Shown: positions 43,531 through 52,425 of the stretch, piece after piece
How positions within the stretch are numbered: the stretch's first letter is position 1
How the letters are laid out: every line of letters begins with the position of its first letter
Assembly: GCA_963925805.1 (NCBI GenBank)
Contig: CAWUSE010000011.1
Span: 1-64,000 of the forward strand
Direction: 5' to 3'
Origin: UBA10347 sp905182135
Lineage (GTDB): Bacteria > Actinomycetota > Acidimicrobiia > Acidimicrobiales > UBA10347
Length of the DNA stretch: 64,000 bases
Notes under the pieces: generated by a model
What the model saw: only the letters and a program-made list of their open reading frames with translations
Database searches by the model: none
Told to the model about the DNA's origin: nothing
Made by a program: the position numbers and the translations under genes

Positions 43531-46500
43531 TTAGTTGGCAGGGATCAGCTGGATCTCTACCGATCTCGTCGGCGGAAACACTTGCGCTGCGATCTCAGCC
43601 ATGTCAGCGATCGTAAGTTGTTGCGCAATAGACGTGCGGGTGTGAAATTCACCAGCGGGGCGATCCCTGTAGCGGGTGTGGAATAGCAGTAGATCAAGCC
43701 ACTGATTATTGTTGAAGAAGCGATAGCTCTCGGCGAGTTGCTCGACGGCAAGGTCCAGATACCGCTGGTCAAGCTCACCGCTGCGGATCCGCTCAAGTTC
43801 TTGGCGGACTACTTGAGACACCTCGTCGACGCGATCGGGATCAGATTCAACTTCGATGATCGTGTCGACCCATGATTTCGGTTCGGCAAGCACACCGACC
43901 GAAGCATTCGGCGCATAGCTCGCACCGAGTTCTTCGCGAATCAGGTCGCGCAGCCGTGCGTTCACAACCAGACCCAAGGCCTGTGCGGCGACATCTGCTT
44001 CAAGTGTGAACGGAAAGGGAGATTCCCAGTTGATACGCAACCGACCCTGATCGCCGACCCCCGCAACAACGGTTGCTACCAAGTTCTCTTCGGGCACGCC
44101 TGGATCACGGTCGATTGGGACTTCGCGCCGACCCGAATCTGGCAAGGTTCCCAGGTATCGGGCACCTAGATCAATGAGTTCTGTCGGGTCGAAGTCGCCA
44201 ACGACAGCGAACACGAAGTCTCCGGCATCAGCAAAGCGGTCACGATAAGAGCGCAGCAGCAAGTCCGGGTCGAGCCCGTCGAGATCATTGATGGTCGGGA
44301 TCAGCCTGAACCAATGGCTGTCGCCATACCGCAAGCGCCATAGCTCCAGGTCGCCAGCGATTGGTGGATTGATCGACGGGTCCTGAGCCAGCGGCCGCCA
44401 ACCTTCATCGAACTGTCGCACCTGCAGGTCACTAATCGTCGGTTCTGTCATCTGCAGATGAAGCAGCTGGAAGAGTGTCTCCATATCACCTGTAGATGCT
44501 TCTCCAACAAGCGATTCACTCACCCGTCCAATGGAACTACTCAGCGCGGCCAGCGACCCGGCGAGTAGACGATCGAGGGTGACGATATCGATGGACTCAT
44601 AGCCGCTGCCGGCAACCAATAGGGCCGAGTGGTCTAGCAACGGCACCTCTGGCCCGTCGACAGCAAAGGAACCGCCCGGGCTGACCGCCCGCAGGCGCAC
44701 GATGTTTTCGGTGATCTGAGTCTGACGGAACACCAGCCGAGCACCGTTCTCATAGGTCACGATGGTCGCGTCGAGTGGGGCGATGCGTTGCTCGTCGATA
44801 ATCGCTGCGGGCCCAGGTCGTTCCATAAGCTCCGTGATCGAGCTTGCTGTCCGAACTGCCGTCGCAACCTGCGTACCTACGATGTTGTTATATCCCTCAG
44901 CCAATTCCTCCGGTGTAGCCAACGCATCCTCGTCACTGGCCGAGCCAGTAAGCAATACGTAGGGGTTTGTCTCCAGCACGTCGAACAGAAAACGTTGAAC
45001 GTCGTCGAGCGTGATCGAGTCGAGGACCTGATTCGCTATCAGCTGTTGATCTATTGCAGTAGTGGGAATCCACCGATCGAGTGAGTACGCAACCAACTCT
45101 CGAGCGATGTCAGAATCTTGGCGGGTGTCGCTGGCTGCAAACACCTGATCGACCTGCGCTCGAGCCGACGCCAACTCGAGTTCCAGTTCTTCGGGGTCGA
45201 ACCCGTGCTGGCGAGCACGTTCGATCTCCACGAGTATCTCACCCAGAGCAGCCTTGAGCGTGTCTGGTCCAGCCGTCCCCGACAGCCTGACAATCTGAGC
45301 AGATCTTAAATAGTCGCTAACGCCAGCGCTGGCACTAAGCAGGACGCTCTCTCCGCCTTGCAGACGCTCGAATAGGCGGGTGTTAACCATGGACATCGTC
45401 ATCGATGCGACCAGGTCGCCTCGCAACGTCGATGCGGAGCGGACCGGCTGATCAGCGAGACGCCATAGAACTTCGACTTCGGTCTGCTGGATCTCGCTAT
45501 CAGTTATTACATCAAACACTGGTTCTAGTAGCGACCCAGAATCGGTATCGAATCGTGGAATCTCGAATGCGTCGGTAGAGCTCAGTTGTCCAAATGTGGC
45601 CGTGATTCGACGCTCCATGTCATCAACGTTAAAGTCGCCGACCGCAACAATGGTCATGAGTTCTGGCCGATACCAGCGCTCATAGAAAGCCCGAAGCTCT
45701 ACATCAGTCATCGAGTCGATCACGCCGGCCGTGCCAATGGGCGCACGACCCAAGTACACGGATCCGCTGAACAGTACGTCACGCACTTGCCCGCCGATCC
45801 GGCCTGAGAGCGGCTCGACAACTCGGCGGTACTCTTCGCGGACCACACCACGTTCGGCAATCACATCGTCGGTTGCAATGGTGGCCGCCGTTGCCCACTG
45901 GAACAACACATCGAGTGCGAGTTGCACCGTCTCAGACGACCGAGTCGGCACCTGTAGCTCGTAGACCGTTTCTTCATAGCTTGTGTAGGCGTTGACATCG
46001 GGGCCGAACCCAGACCCAAATCCTTCAAGTACCTGCACGATGTCGTTGCCCGGGAACCGTTCGGTCCCGTTGAACATCATGTGTTCTAAGAAGTGAGCGA
46101 CGCCCCCGGTGCCTGGTTCCTCATTCAGCGATCCGGCCTGCACCACCATCCGGAGCTGTGCCTGGCTGCCGGGCCGATCGTTAGTACGGATCAGGTACGT
46201 CATGCCATTCGCAAGTTCCCCTTGCACAACACGGTCGTCAAGTTCAAACGGGTCATCCCAACCGTGCGGCGCACGAAAGAGCGCTGGCGGTTCGCCTTCA
46301 AAATCGAGGGGCTCCTGTGTCGGCTGTGCCGCTTCAGTAGCCTCTGGTGGCTGCGGCGTTACTTCCCCGTCGTCGCCTGGCAACGCTGCCGGTGCTGGTG
46401 AACCCGCAGGAGTTTGCTCTTCAGAACGATTTGTATTGGTCTCCGCTGCGCCGATCACAGCCTCGGAGCGGCACGCTACGGCGAATACCGCTAGTGCGAC

Positions 46501-46533
46501 CAAAATCGCGATGAGTTTCTGTGGCGGCTGCAC
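43531..46533 (-). CDS. Large M16-family metallopeptidase lipoprotein
   Basis: About 1,000-residue exported zinc peptidase. The lipoprotein signal is KLIAILVALAVFAVAC, followed by a Pro/Glu-rich linker of about 60 residues. The catalytic M16 domain has the inverted zinc motif HFLEH near residues 147-151 in VAHFLEHMMFNGTERF, and the third ligand downstream near YEETVYELQV. The inactive C-terminal M16 pair completes the clam-shell (GDFDPTELIDLGARYLG). I prefer GTG 46533, giving a normal signal peptide; ATG 46566 is possible. It converges with the DUF445 gene. Confidence 0.9.
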   Translation of the reverse strand: MQPPQKLIAILVALAVFAVACRSEAVIGAAETNTNRSEEQTPAGSPAPAALPGDDGEVTPQPPEATEAAQPTQEPLDFEGEPPALFRAPHGWDDPFELDDRVVQGELANGMTYLIRTNDRPGSQAQLRMVVQAGSLNEEPGTGGVAHFLEHMMFNGTERFPGNDIVQVLEGFGSGFGPDVNAYTSYEETVYELQVPTRSSETVQLALDVLFQWATAATIATDDVIAERGVVREEYRRVVEPLSGRIGGQVRDVLFSGSVYLGRAPIGTAGVIDSMTDVELRAFYERWYRPELMTIVAVGDFNVDDMERRITATFGQLSSTDAFEIPRFDTDSGSLLEPVFDVITDSEIQQTEVEVLWRLADQPVRSASTLRGDLVASMTMSMVNTRLFERLQGGESVLLSASAGVSDYLRSAQIVRLSGTAGPDTLKAALGEILVEIERARQHGFDPEELELELASARAQVDQVFAASDTRQDSDIARELVAYSLDRWIPTTAIDQQLIANQVLDSITLDDVQRFLFDVLETNPYVLLTGSASDEDALATPEELAEGYNNIVGTQVATAVRTASSITELMERPGPAAIIDEQRIAPLDATIVTYENGARLVFRQTQITENIVRLRAVSPGGSFAVDGPEVPLLDHSALLVAGSGYESIDIVTLDRLLAGSLAALSSSIGRVSESLVGEASTGDMETLFQLLHLQMTEPTISDLQVRQFDEGWRPLAQDPSINPPIAGDLELWRLRYGDSHWFRLIPTINDLDGLDPDLLLRSYRDRFADAGDFVFAVVGDFDPTELIDLGARYLGTLPDSGRREVPIDRDPGVPEENLVATVVAGVGDQGRLRINWESPFPFTLEADVAAQALGLVVNARLRDLIREELGASYAPNASVGVLAEPKSWVDTIIEVESDPDRVDEVSQVVRQELERIRSGELDQRYLDLAVEQLAESYRFFNNNQWLDLLLFHTRYRDRPAGEFHTRTSIAQQLTIADMAEIAAQVFPPTRSVEIQLIPAN

Positions 46534-46604
46534 ATGGCAACCGTACTGTTCCAGATGGCCGACCATCGGACGTCCACCAAATAGCCTGCCGCCAAATATT
46601 CGGC

Positions 46605-46644
46605 ATTGCTAGCTACGTGTATTGCTAGCAGTATTGCTAGCTAC
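46605..46644. repeat. Short direct repeats ATTGCTAGCTAC
   Basis: Two exact copies (46605-46616 and 46633-46644) and a variant ending AGT between them (46621-46632). They lie between the M16 start and the 3' end of the GlpR-like gene and partly overlap its last codons. Confidence 0.4.
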
Positions 46645-47404
46645 CTGTATTCTCGCTCAGCAGGTACGACGGTGCGATCTGACCCGAAAAAATAGCCTGC
46701 CCGGTAACAGGTGGGCGAATCGGTTCGATCTTGCTGACCAGGTCTGCCATAAGTTGGCGGTGACGGACCAGCAAGATCACGTAGCCAAGCATGACCACAT
46801 CAACAAACACATGGGCGGCGATCCACTGGCCTCCAGCGAACAGAGCAAACATAAGGGTGAGTAGCGCGACACCCAACATGGCAAGAAGTACATGGCGACG
46901 ACGCTCTCGGGCATCAGCAGTCGAGCTTGGCATGCCAATACCAACGTTGTCTGGCCCTTCCCATCCTTGATGCATCAGCGTTTCGTCGGGCAGCGGGGTT
47001 TCTTTGCGATAGGTAACAGCGGAATGTCCCATCGAGGCGTGGGCCGATTCAGGAATGGTTTCACCATCGAGTGGGCGGAGCTGAACAACGTTGCCTGCAG
47101 CCTCCGAGGCCGGACCCACGACTGCAGGAGCCAACATCGCTGGATCAATATTTTGTAGACCAGACGTCACCGGACGGCCAGTGGTTGATGCCTGAGTCCC
47201 AACTGGGTTCACGCCGCCCGTGCGCACCCCGATAGGCGAGGTTGAATGGCGCGTAGCTGCCTTCTGCAACGGCAGGAATCGCTGCGCGGAGCTAAGGCCA
47301 CCAGACTGCAAAGAGTCAAAGGTGCGTCCAGACGCTCGACGATCTTTCAGGTACTGCGGCAGCAGCACCAATGCCCAGAGGGCTATGAGGATTACAAGAA
47401 GCAT
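46637..47404 (-). CDS. GlpR/SepX-like membrane protein
   Basis: 255 residues. The N-terminal transmembrane helix MLLVILIALWALVLLPQYLK is followed by DRRASGRTFDSLQSGG, a long low-complexity linker and two C-terminal transmembrane segments (HVLLAMLGVALLTLMFALFA, VFVDVVMLGYVILLV). This N-helix/linker/two-helix plan is that of GlpR (receptor of the MoeA-like Glp) and Streptomyces SepX, both tied to cell division. The neighbouring moaC and moaA fit the molybdopterin link. Start: ATG 47404; GTG 47416 is also open. Family assignment is moderate. Confidence 0.6.
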   Translation of the reverse strand: MLLVILIALWALVLLPQYLKDRRASGRTFDSLQSGGLSSAQRFLPLQKAATRHSTSPIGVRTGGVNPVGTQASTTGRPVTSGLQNIDPAMLAPAVVGPASEAAGNVVQLRPLDGETIPESAHASMGHSAVTYRKETPLPDETLMHQGWEGPDNVGIGMPSSTADARERRRHVLLAMLGVALLTLMFALFAGGQWIAAHVFVDVVMLGYVILLVRHRQLMADLVSKIEPIRPPVTGQAIFSGQIAPSYLLSENTGS

Positions 47405-47653
47405 GTACGTCAACACTTTGCTGCAGCTTTCGGTAACGACACTGTTTCAGCCCGCGTAGCCCGAGCGGTGGATTCCCACAAGGAAAGCACAGTTCGGGCG
47501 CTACCGCATGCACAAAAGAGGCCTGACGAATATTACGAAATGGTTACGACAAGAGTGTGTACTAGCTGTTAGTTCAAGACACAACTCGCAGTCGGAATAC
47601 GTGAGACACTTGTCTCAGAGTCATTTGACGTGTCCCTCGCCAGTCGCTCGCCC

Positions 47654-47674
47654 CTACGTGGACACGCCACGTAG
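47654..47674 (-). terminator. Hairpin downstream of moaC
   Basis: CTACGTGG-ACACG-CCACGTAG: 8-bp perfect stem and a 5-base loop, 14 bases after the moaC stop. No T tract follows, so Rho-independent termination is uncertain; it may be a transcript-end stabiliser. Confidence 0.4.
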
Positions 47675-47687
47675 CTGAGCAGCTGAG

Positions 47688-48179
47688 TTAAGTCTGGCGC
47701 TGCCAGTCACCCGAGCGGCCGCCAGACTTATGCCACAATCCGAGCGACTCGACGGTCATGCCGCGGTCACGGGCCTTGCACATATCGTAAATGGTCAGGG
47801 CAGCGACCGAACACGCGGTGAGCGCTTCCATCTCTACGCCGGTCGGGCCGACAGTCTCGACCCTCGCTTCGACATCGACCCAGGACTCGCCGATCTCGAA
47901 ATTGACCTCAGCCGAACCAATCATGATCGGATGGCACAGCGGTATTAGTTCACTCGTGCGCTTGGCTCCCTGGATGCCTGCAACGCGGGCAACAGCGAGC
48001 ACGTCGCCCTTGCCTACCACACCCTGTTGAATCGCCGCCGCTGTGCCAGACGACATCACTACTCTGGCGCGGGCAATGCCGACTCGCTTAGTCGATTCTT
48101 TGGGTGTCACATCGACCATGCGAGCAGCGCCATGCTCATCGAGATGGGTGAACCCGTGGCCGGTCGGCCCGCTTGGCAT
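47688..48179 (-). CDS. moaC: Cyclic pyranopterin monophosphate synthase MoaC
   Basis: Second enzyme of molybdenum-cofactor synthesis, closing the cPMP ring from the MoaA product. 163 residues. FTHLDEHGAARMVDVTPKE, ARVAGIQGAKRTSELIPLCHP, EVETVGPTGVEMEALTACS-like (here RVETVGPTGVEMEAL) and YDMCKARDRGM are all conserved. ATG 48179 lies one base after the moaA stop (TGACATG), so the two are coupled. An in-frame TTG at 48191 would overlap moaA. Confidence 0.95.
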   Translation of the reverse strand: MPSGPTGHGFTHLDEHGAARMVDVTPKESTKRVGIARARVVMSSGTAAAIQQGVVGKGDVLAVARVAGIQGAKRTSELIPLCHPIMIGSAEVNFEIGESWVDVEARVETVGPTGVEMEALTACSVAALTIYDMCKARDRGMTVESLGLWHKSGGRSGDWQRQT

Positions 48180-48180
48180 G

Positions 48181-49164
48181 TCAGCCGCCAATCTGGCTCA
48201 TCGATCGATGTGGTCGAATAAAGTTCACCTTGCCAATTTGATGGCCAGCCCACTTTGCGCCAACACCGCGTTCAATTTCTGCAGCGAGCTCTTCGTCGGA
48301 CGCACCGTTTCGCACAAGCGTGCGCAGATCGAACTCGTCGACGGCAAACAAGCAGTTTCGGAACTGACCCTCGGCGGTGAGTCGCACTCGGTCGCAGTCG
48401 CCGCAAAACGCCTGTGTCACGCTGGCGATAACACCGACTTCACCGATGCCATCGAGATACCGGAACCGCTGAGCGGGTTCATGGCCTCGCTGAATGGGCT
48501 CCAGTGGGAAAACTTCACTGATGGCAGCCACGATCTCTTTTTGACTCACGACCCGATCGTTCGTCCAGCCTTCGTCGGCATCGAGTGGCATCCATTCGAT
48601 GAATCGAACCACGACGCCCATGTCACGACCAAAACGAGCGAAGTCCACGAGCTCGTCATCATTCACGCCTCGCATGACGACACAGTTGATCTTTACCGGG
48701 TCAAAACCAGCTTCGAGCGCTGCATCAATGCCATCGAGGACCGTGTCGAGTTCATCTCGACGAGTCAACTCAAGGAACCGTTCTTGCTGTAGCGAGTCGA
48801 GCGAAATGTTAATGCGTCGCAGCCCCGCGTCTTTGAGCAGCTGGGCATGACGCCGAAGCGTCGAACCGTTCGTTGTCATTGCAACGTCAGTTCCGAGGGC
48901 AGCAAGCCGGGAAACGAGTTCGTCGAGGTTGGCTCTCACCATGGGCTCACCACCCGTCAGACGAATGCTGTCTACACCGAACGTATTGACCATGACCCTG
49001 GCTATTTGTTCGATTTCCTCGAAGGTCAAGATCTCGGACCGGTCAAGCCATTCGAGGCCTTCTTCTGGCATGCAGTACGTGCATCGAAAATTGCAGCGGT
49101 CCGTGACACTGATGCGTAGGTCTCTGTGGACCCGTCCGAATGTGTCGACCAGAGGTCGTGCCAT
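48181..49164 (-). CDS. moaA: GTP 3',8-cyclase MoaA (radical SAM)
   Basis: First enzyme of molybdenum-cofactor synthesis; 327 residues. The N-terminal [4Fe-4S] radical SAM motif is CNFRCTYC (Cys24, 28, 31). RLTGGEPMVR binds SAM. The C-terminal cluster is CGDCDRVRLTAEGQFRNC. The functional Gly-Gly tail (MSQIGG) is present. ATG 49164 is fixed by TACGCT on the minus strand six bases upstream and by the family start (RPLVDTFGR). Confidence 0.96.
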   Translation of the reverse strand: MARPLVDTFGRVHRDLRISVTDRCNFRCTYCMPEEGLEWLDRSEILTFEEIEQIARVMVNTFGVDSIRLTGGEPMVRANLDELVSRLAALGTDVAMTTNGSTLRRHAQLLKDAGLRRINISLDSLQQERFLELTRRDELDTVLDGIDAALEAGFDPVKINCVVMRGVNDDELVDFARFGRDMGVVVRFIEWMPLDADEGWTNDRVVSQKEIVAAISEVFPLEPIQRGHEPAQRFRYLDGIGEVGVIASVTQAFCGDCDRVRLTAEGQFRNCLFAVDEFDLRTLVRNGASDEELAAEIERGVGAKWAGHQIGKVNFIRPHRSMSQIGG

Positions 49165-49170
49165 GTGTGT

Positions 49171-49176
49171 AGCGTA
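49171..49176 (-). promoter_or_regulatory. -10 element TACGCT of moaA-moaC
   Basis: TANNNT hexamer with a 6 nt gap to ATG 49164. Confidence 0.5.
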
Positions 49177-49262
49177 CTTGGCGTGTTGCCAAATGCTCAA
49201 TCGTTGATCCCAACGCGGCTCTCAACAGTGCGGACGGCCCTCATCCTGTTATTTGCGTGTGC

Positions 49263-50294
49263 CTAACGACGTCGTTCAACACGGACCGCGGGACAGCACG
49301 TAGCGCTGCACTGAGTGGGCACCAGACCCAGAGCTCCAAGTGACACGGGAACTGCTCCACTGACCTGCTCCTGCACTAATTCAACGACCATGTCGACGAA
49401 GCGTTGATCGCTACCCGACGTCCCAACCCGGGTAAACCCGAGGCCAGCTGCATGGGCAGCGGCCGCCGCGTCGATATCTAGGTCCTGCAGGACTTCCATA
49501 TGGTCGGAGATGAAGCCAATCGGCACGACCACAATCTGGTCGATGTCGGAACGGTTCACCGACGAGATCGATTCGCAAATGTCGGGCTCGAGCCATGGCA
49601 TCGTTGGCGGACCGCTGCGGCTCTGCCACACAACCGACCAGGCCGGCATCTCCAGTTGTGCTGAACTAACCCGCTGGGCCACAAGACCAGCGGCGTTGGT
49701 GATCTGCTCTTCATAGTCACAGGTTGCGGCCGATGCTGACGGAATGCTGTGCGCGGTGAAGAACACGTGGGTTCGAGCCGGATCTAGCCCCAGAACTGCG
49801 TTAGATACGCCCGTTACGAGTGGATCGATGAAACCCGGATGGTTGAAAAACACGCGCAGCTTGTCGATCGTCGGCCCCGCTTCGCCGAGAAGCCCAACAG
49901 CCGACGCGATGTTCTCTCGGTACTGACGGCAACCGCTATAGGAACTGTAAGCCGAAGTCACGAACGCAACCGCATGCTTAACGCCATCTGCGTGCATCTT
50001 CGCCACGGTGTCATCAAGGAATGGAGCAGAGTTTCGGTTTCCCCAGTACAGCGGGAGTTCAACACCGGCTTGTTCGAATGCCGTCGAGAGGTCGGCTAAC
50101 AACGTGCGGCAGAGCCCGTTGATAGGGCTCACTCCCCCCTGATCGAAGTAGTGCTTGCCAACAAGTTCGAGTCGCTCGCGCGGAATTCCTCGGCCGGCAG
50201 TCACCCGTTCGAGAAAAGGAATCACTTCGTCGGGTGCTTCGGGTCCGCCGAAACTCACCAGCAGAAACGCATCGGGTGGGTTAGCTGTGGTCAT
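49263..50294 (-). CDS. hemH: Ferrochelatase (coproporphyrin III type), Fe-S form
   Basis: 343 residues; inserts Fe2+ into the haem precursor, in actinobacteria coproporphyrin III. LLVSFGGPEAPDEVIPFLE, HYFDQGGVSPINGLC and YWGNRNSAPFLDD are family blocks. HVFFTAHSIPSASA and VVVPIGFISDHMEVLQDLDID carry the metal-site His and Glu. The C terminus TQCSATCCPA holds cysteines of the [2Fe-2S] cluster seen in actinobacterial enzymes. ATG 50294 overlaps the nei stop by four bases. Confidence 0.95.
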   Translation of the reverse strand: MTTANPPDAFLLVSFGGPEAPDEVIPFLERVTAGRGIPRERLELVGKHYFDQGGVSPINGLCRTLLADLSTAFEQAGVELPLYWGNRNSAPFLDDTVAKMHADGVKHAVAFVTSAYSSYSGCRQYRENIASAVGLLGEAGPTIDKLRVFFNHPGFIDPLVTGVSNAVLGLDPARTHVFFTAHSIPSASAATCDYEEQITNAAGLVAQRVSSAQLEMPAWSVVWQSRSGPPTMPWLEPDICESISSVNRSDIDQIVVVPIGFISDHMEVLQDLDIDAAAAAHAAGLGFTRVGTSGSDQRFVDMVVELVQEQVSGAVPVSLGALGLVPTQCSATCCPAVRVERRR

Positions 50295-51148
50295 ACTGTG
50301 GTCCCCTTCTTTACAGCAGCCTTCTTCGCAGCAGTCGTTGCGCCGGTCTGTTGACAAACAGGACAGCGCCACATCTTCCGTGCCGCCACCTCAAGCAACT
50401 CGATGGGAGTGTCGCATACTCGGCACGGCTGTTCTTCTCTTTTGTATGTGTACAACCGCTCACCCGCAGGTATCGAGCCTGGCGTCTTGTAGGCGCCGAG
50501 TTTCGGGTCAACCGTGACGATTCGGTCCAGCTTCTCTCCAAGCCGCAGTTGTTTGGCAGCCAGGTCCCAAAGAAAACGTAGCTCGGACTCGTCCAACGAG
50601 TTCGCTGGCGTCTGAGGGTCGATACCACAGATGAACAACAACTCAGCCCGGTAGACGTTGCCGATCCCAGCGATGATCTTTTGGTCAAGCAACGCAGCGC
50701 CAATAGCGATCCGGCGTCGCTTCATCGCAGCCACAAATGTGTCAACCTGCGGCACGGCCCCAGGTATGTCGGGGCGCAACGGGTCAGGCCCAATTGATGC
50801 AGCAACCTTGTCGACTAGGTCGGGGTTTCCAAGATCACAAACCATCGGCCCGCGAAGGTCCCAATTCACATCATTGGTCGCCAGGCGAAGTCGGACCGCT
50901 CCGACTGGGTCACCCTTGGCCTTTCGGAACTTTCCAATCAGTCCCAAGTGAACATGCAGAACATCACTTGCGGCGAAGTGCCCGACAAGGTGCTTGCCAA
51001 AGGCCTCGAAGCCGTCACATACCTGGCCATCGAGTTTGCTCGCTCCAGCATCGAATCGACCCTGCGGCGACGACGCCTGAATCTGGCTTCCCTCGAACGC
51101 TAGGTTCAGATCCCGCGCGAGTCGGTGAATCGTGTGGCCCTCAGGCAC
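50291..51148 (-). CDS. nei: Fpg/Nei-family DNA glycosylase/AP lyase
   Basis: Base-excision repair glycosylase of 285 residues. The mature N terminus PEGHT (catalytic Pro2, Glu3) is the Nei/endonuclease VIII form. DQKIIAGIGNVYRAELLF is the H2TH helix region. The C-terminal zinc finger is CRVC...CPVC, followed by a Lys-rich tail. Start GTG 51148. It shares 43 bases with the decayed B12-binding gene upstream and is translationally coupled to hemH. Confidence 0.9.
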   Translation of the reverse strand: MPEGHTIHRLARDLNLAFEGSQIQASSPQGRFDAGASKLDGQVCDGFEAFGKHLVGHFAASDVLHVHLGLIGKFRKAKGDPVGAVRLRLATNDVNWDLRGPMVCDLGNPDLVDKVAASIGPDPLRPDIPGAVPQVDTFVAAMKRRRIAIGAALLDQKIIAGIGNVYRAELLFICGIDPQTPANSLDESELRFLWDLAAKQLRLGEKLDRIVTVDPKLGAYKTPGSIPAGERLYTYKREEQPCRVCDTPIELLEVAARKMWRCPVCQQTGATTAAKKAAVKKGTTV

Positions 51149-52047
51149 CGAAGTCGCCCATCAGACTGTGAACTTTCAGACAGCGACACGTCGGAGGCTG
51201 TGTCCAAGGCCGCTTGTTCAAAGGCATCACACGCGTGTCCTGCATCTTGCGAGACGGTATCGACCACCTGCTCGAAACCGACACGCCTTGCAGCAGCAGC
51301 GGGTGCGCCGACCACGAGACAGGCCTTGGGCAGCGCAGCTCTGATTTCGCTCGCCTGAGCAAGTGCCTGTGGAATCAGAGCATCGAGCGCAACACCCGCG
51401 CCGACCCCAACCAGGTCATCACAACTCTGCGCCACAGAAACAAAGGAATCGGTGGGCGTATTCGCGCCCAGATCGATGACGGGAAATCGACGATCGCTAA
51501 GCAGGTCCGACAACAATGCACTCGGCAACGCATGAGGGTCACCTGCAAAGACACCAAGCACAATCGTGCCCTGCCCGTGCTCCGCCACCGGCCGCTGTGT
51601 CGAAACTAAGGTCCGAGCTGCCCCAGTAGCCGATACGTGGTCGAAGTCGCACGGTGCTCGTCGGCAACGTCGAGGCCGCCGTTTCTCCATCTTTCACCGA
51701 CCTGAACACGAGCCACTTGCAGCAACTGGCTGTGTACATCTCATGGTCTAGCGCCACTGCTGAGCGCGTCGGTAACGATGTCCCAACAACCAGCGGTGTC
51801 CCCGGCCACAAGACAATCGGTGAACGGCCCGGCCACGAACTGACGCGGGCCGCTGCCCGATTCATGGCGGCGTCCCGCGTCAGTTCCTTCAGCGACTACG
51901 GCGGCCAGATCTTCGGCCTTCACCCACTATTTCCCAGCTCGCTTCTCGGCAAGCATTCGACCGGTTCGCACGTCACGGTGCGCCGTCATGTAGGCACGTT
52001 GAGCTGCTCGGCAGCATCGGCCAACGTGACTGGCGAGGACCTGTTTT
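51106..52047 (-). pseudogene. Decayed CarH/LitR-like B12-binding regulator gene
   Basis: Read 5' to 3' on the minus strand, SPVTLADAAEQLNV begins an HTH of the excisionase/MerR type. A one-base loss near 51994 shifts the frame to YMTAHRDVRTGRMLAEKRAGK. TAG at 51927-51929 interrupts. Next come WVKAEDLAAVVAEG and FTDCLVAGDTAGCWDIVTDA, then TGA at 51741-51743. After that, QVGERWRNGGLDVADEH contains the W-x9-EH motif of CarH-type B12 photoreceptors. A second frameshift near the CCCC at 51621-51624 leads to an intact B12-binding domain (GTIVLGVFAGDPHALPSALL, VIDLGANTPTDSFV). Four lesions make a non-functional gene; only the last 195 codons remain open. Confidence 0.75.
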
Positions 52048-52425
52048 GAGTTTTAGATATCGACCTCAGGATGCCGACTCAGGGTTCGATCGATGTGTCA
52101 TTCGGGCGCTAAACAATGGTGATGGTTGATAGTGATGCATCGGCAAGTGGAACGACCTCCAGACCGACTCCACTCCACTCCACTCTTATTCTGGCGCTCG
52201 CCGTCCCTATGACGCCCATTACGCACTGCGCCAGCCACAGCGCTGCACTGCCGGTCAGGCGGCTGATCAGCCGAGACAGCGATCAGTTCGAACGACGCTT
52301 GCGAACTCACCACATCTAGCGTCAGATTTTATTCAAGCACTAAATTTATAATTTGAAAAGACCAAACAAGAAACTGCTACCTAACCCTTTCGAAACGGCG
52401 CGATCTCCTGCGATACTTAGCAGCT
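52048..52425. other. Gap of 378 bases before the Rpf-like gene
   Basis: No supportable ORF. It contains a CACTC triple repeat near 52170-52190 and an A+T-rich stretch at 52325-52375, unusual for this window, which probably holds the promoter region of the downstream secreted protein. TACTT lies near 52413-52417 but is not a clean TANNNT element. Confidence 0.4.

Noticed and set aside
51654..52049. 131-codon plus-strand ORF over the B12 regulator region
   Set aside because: It is the antisense of the decayed HTH/B12-binding frames, which carry recognisable motifs.
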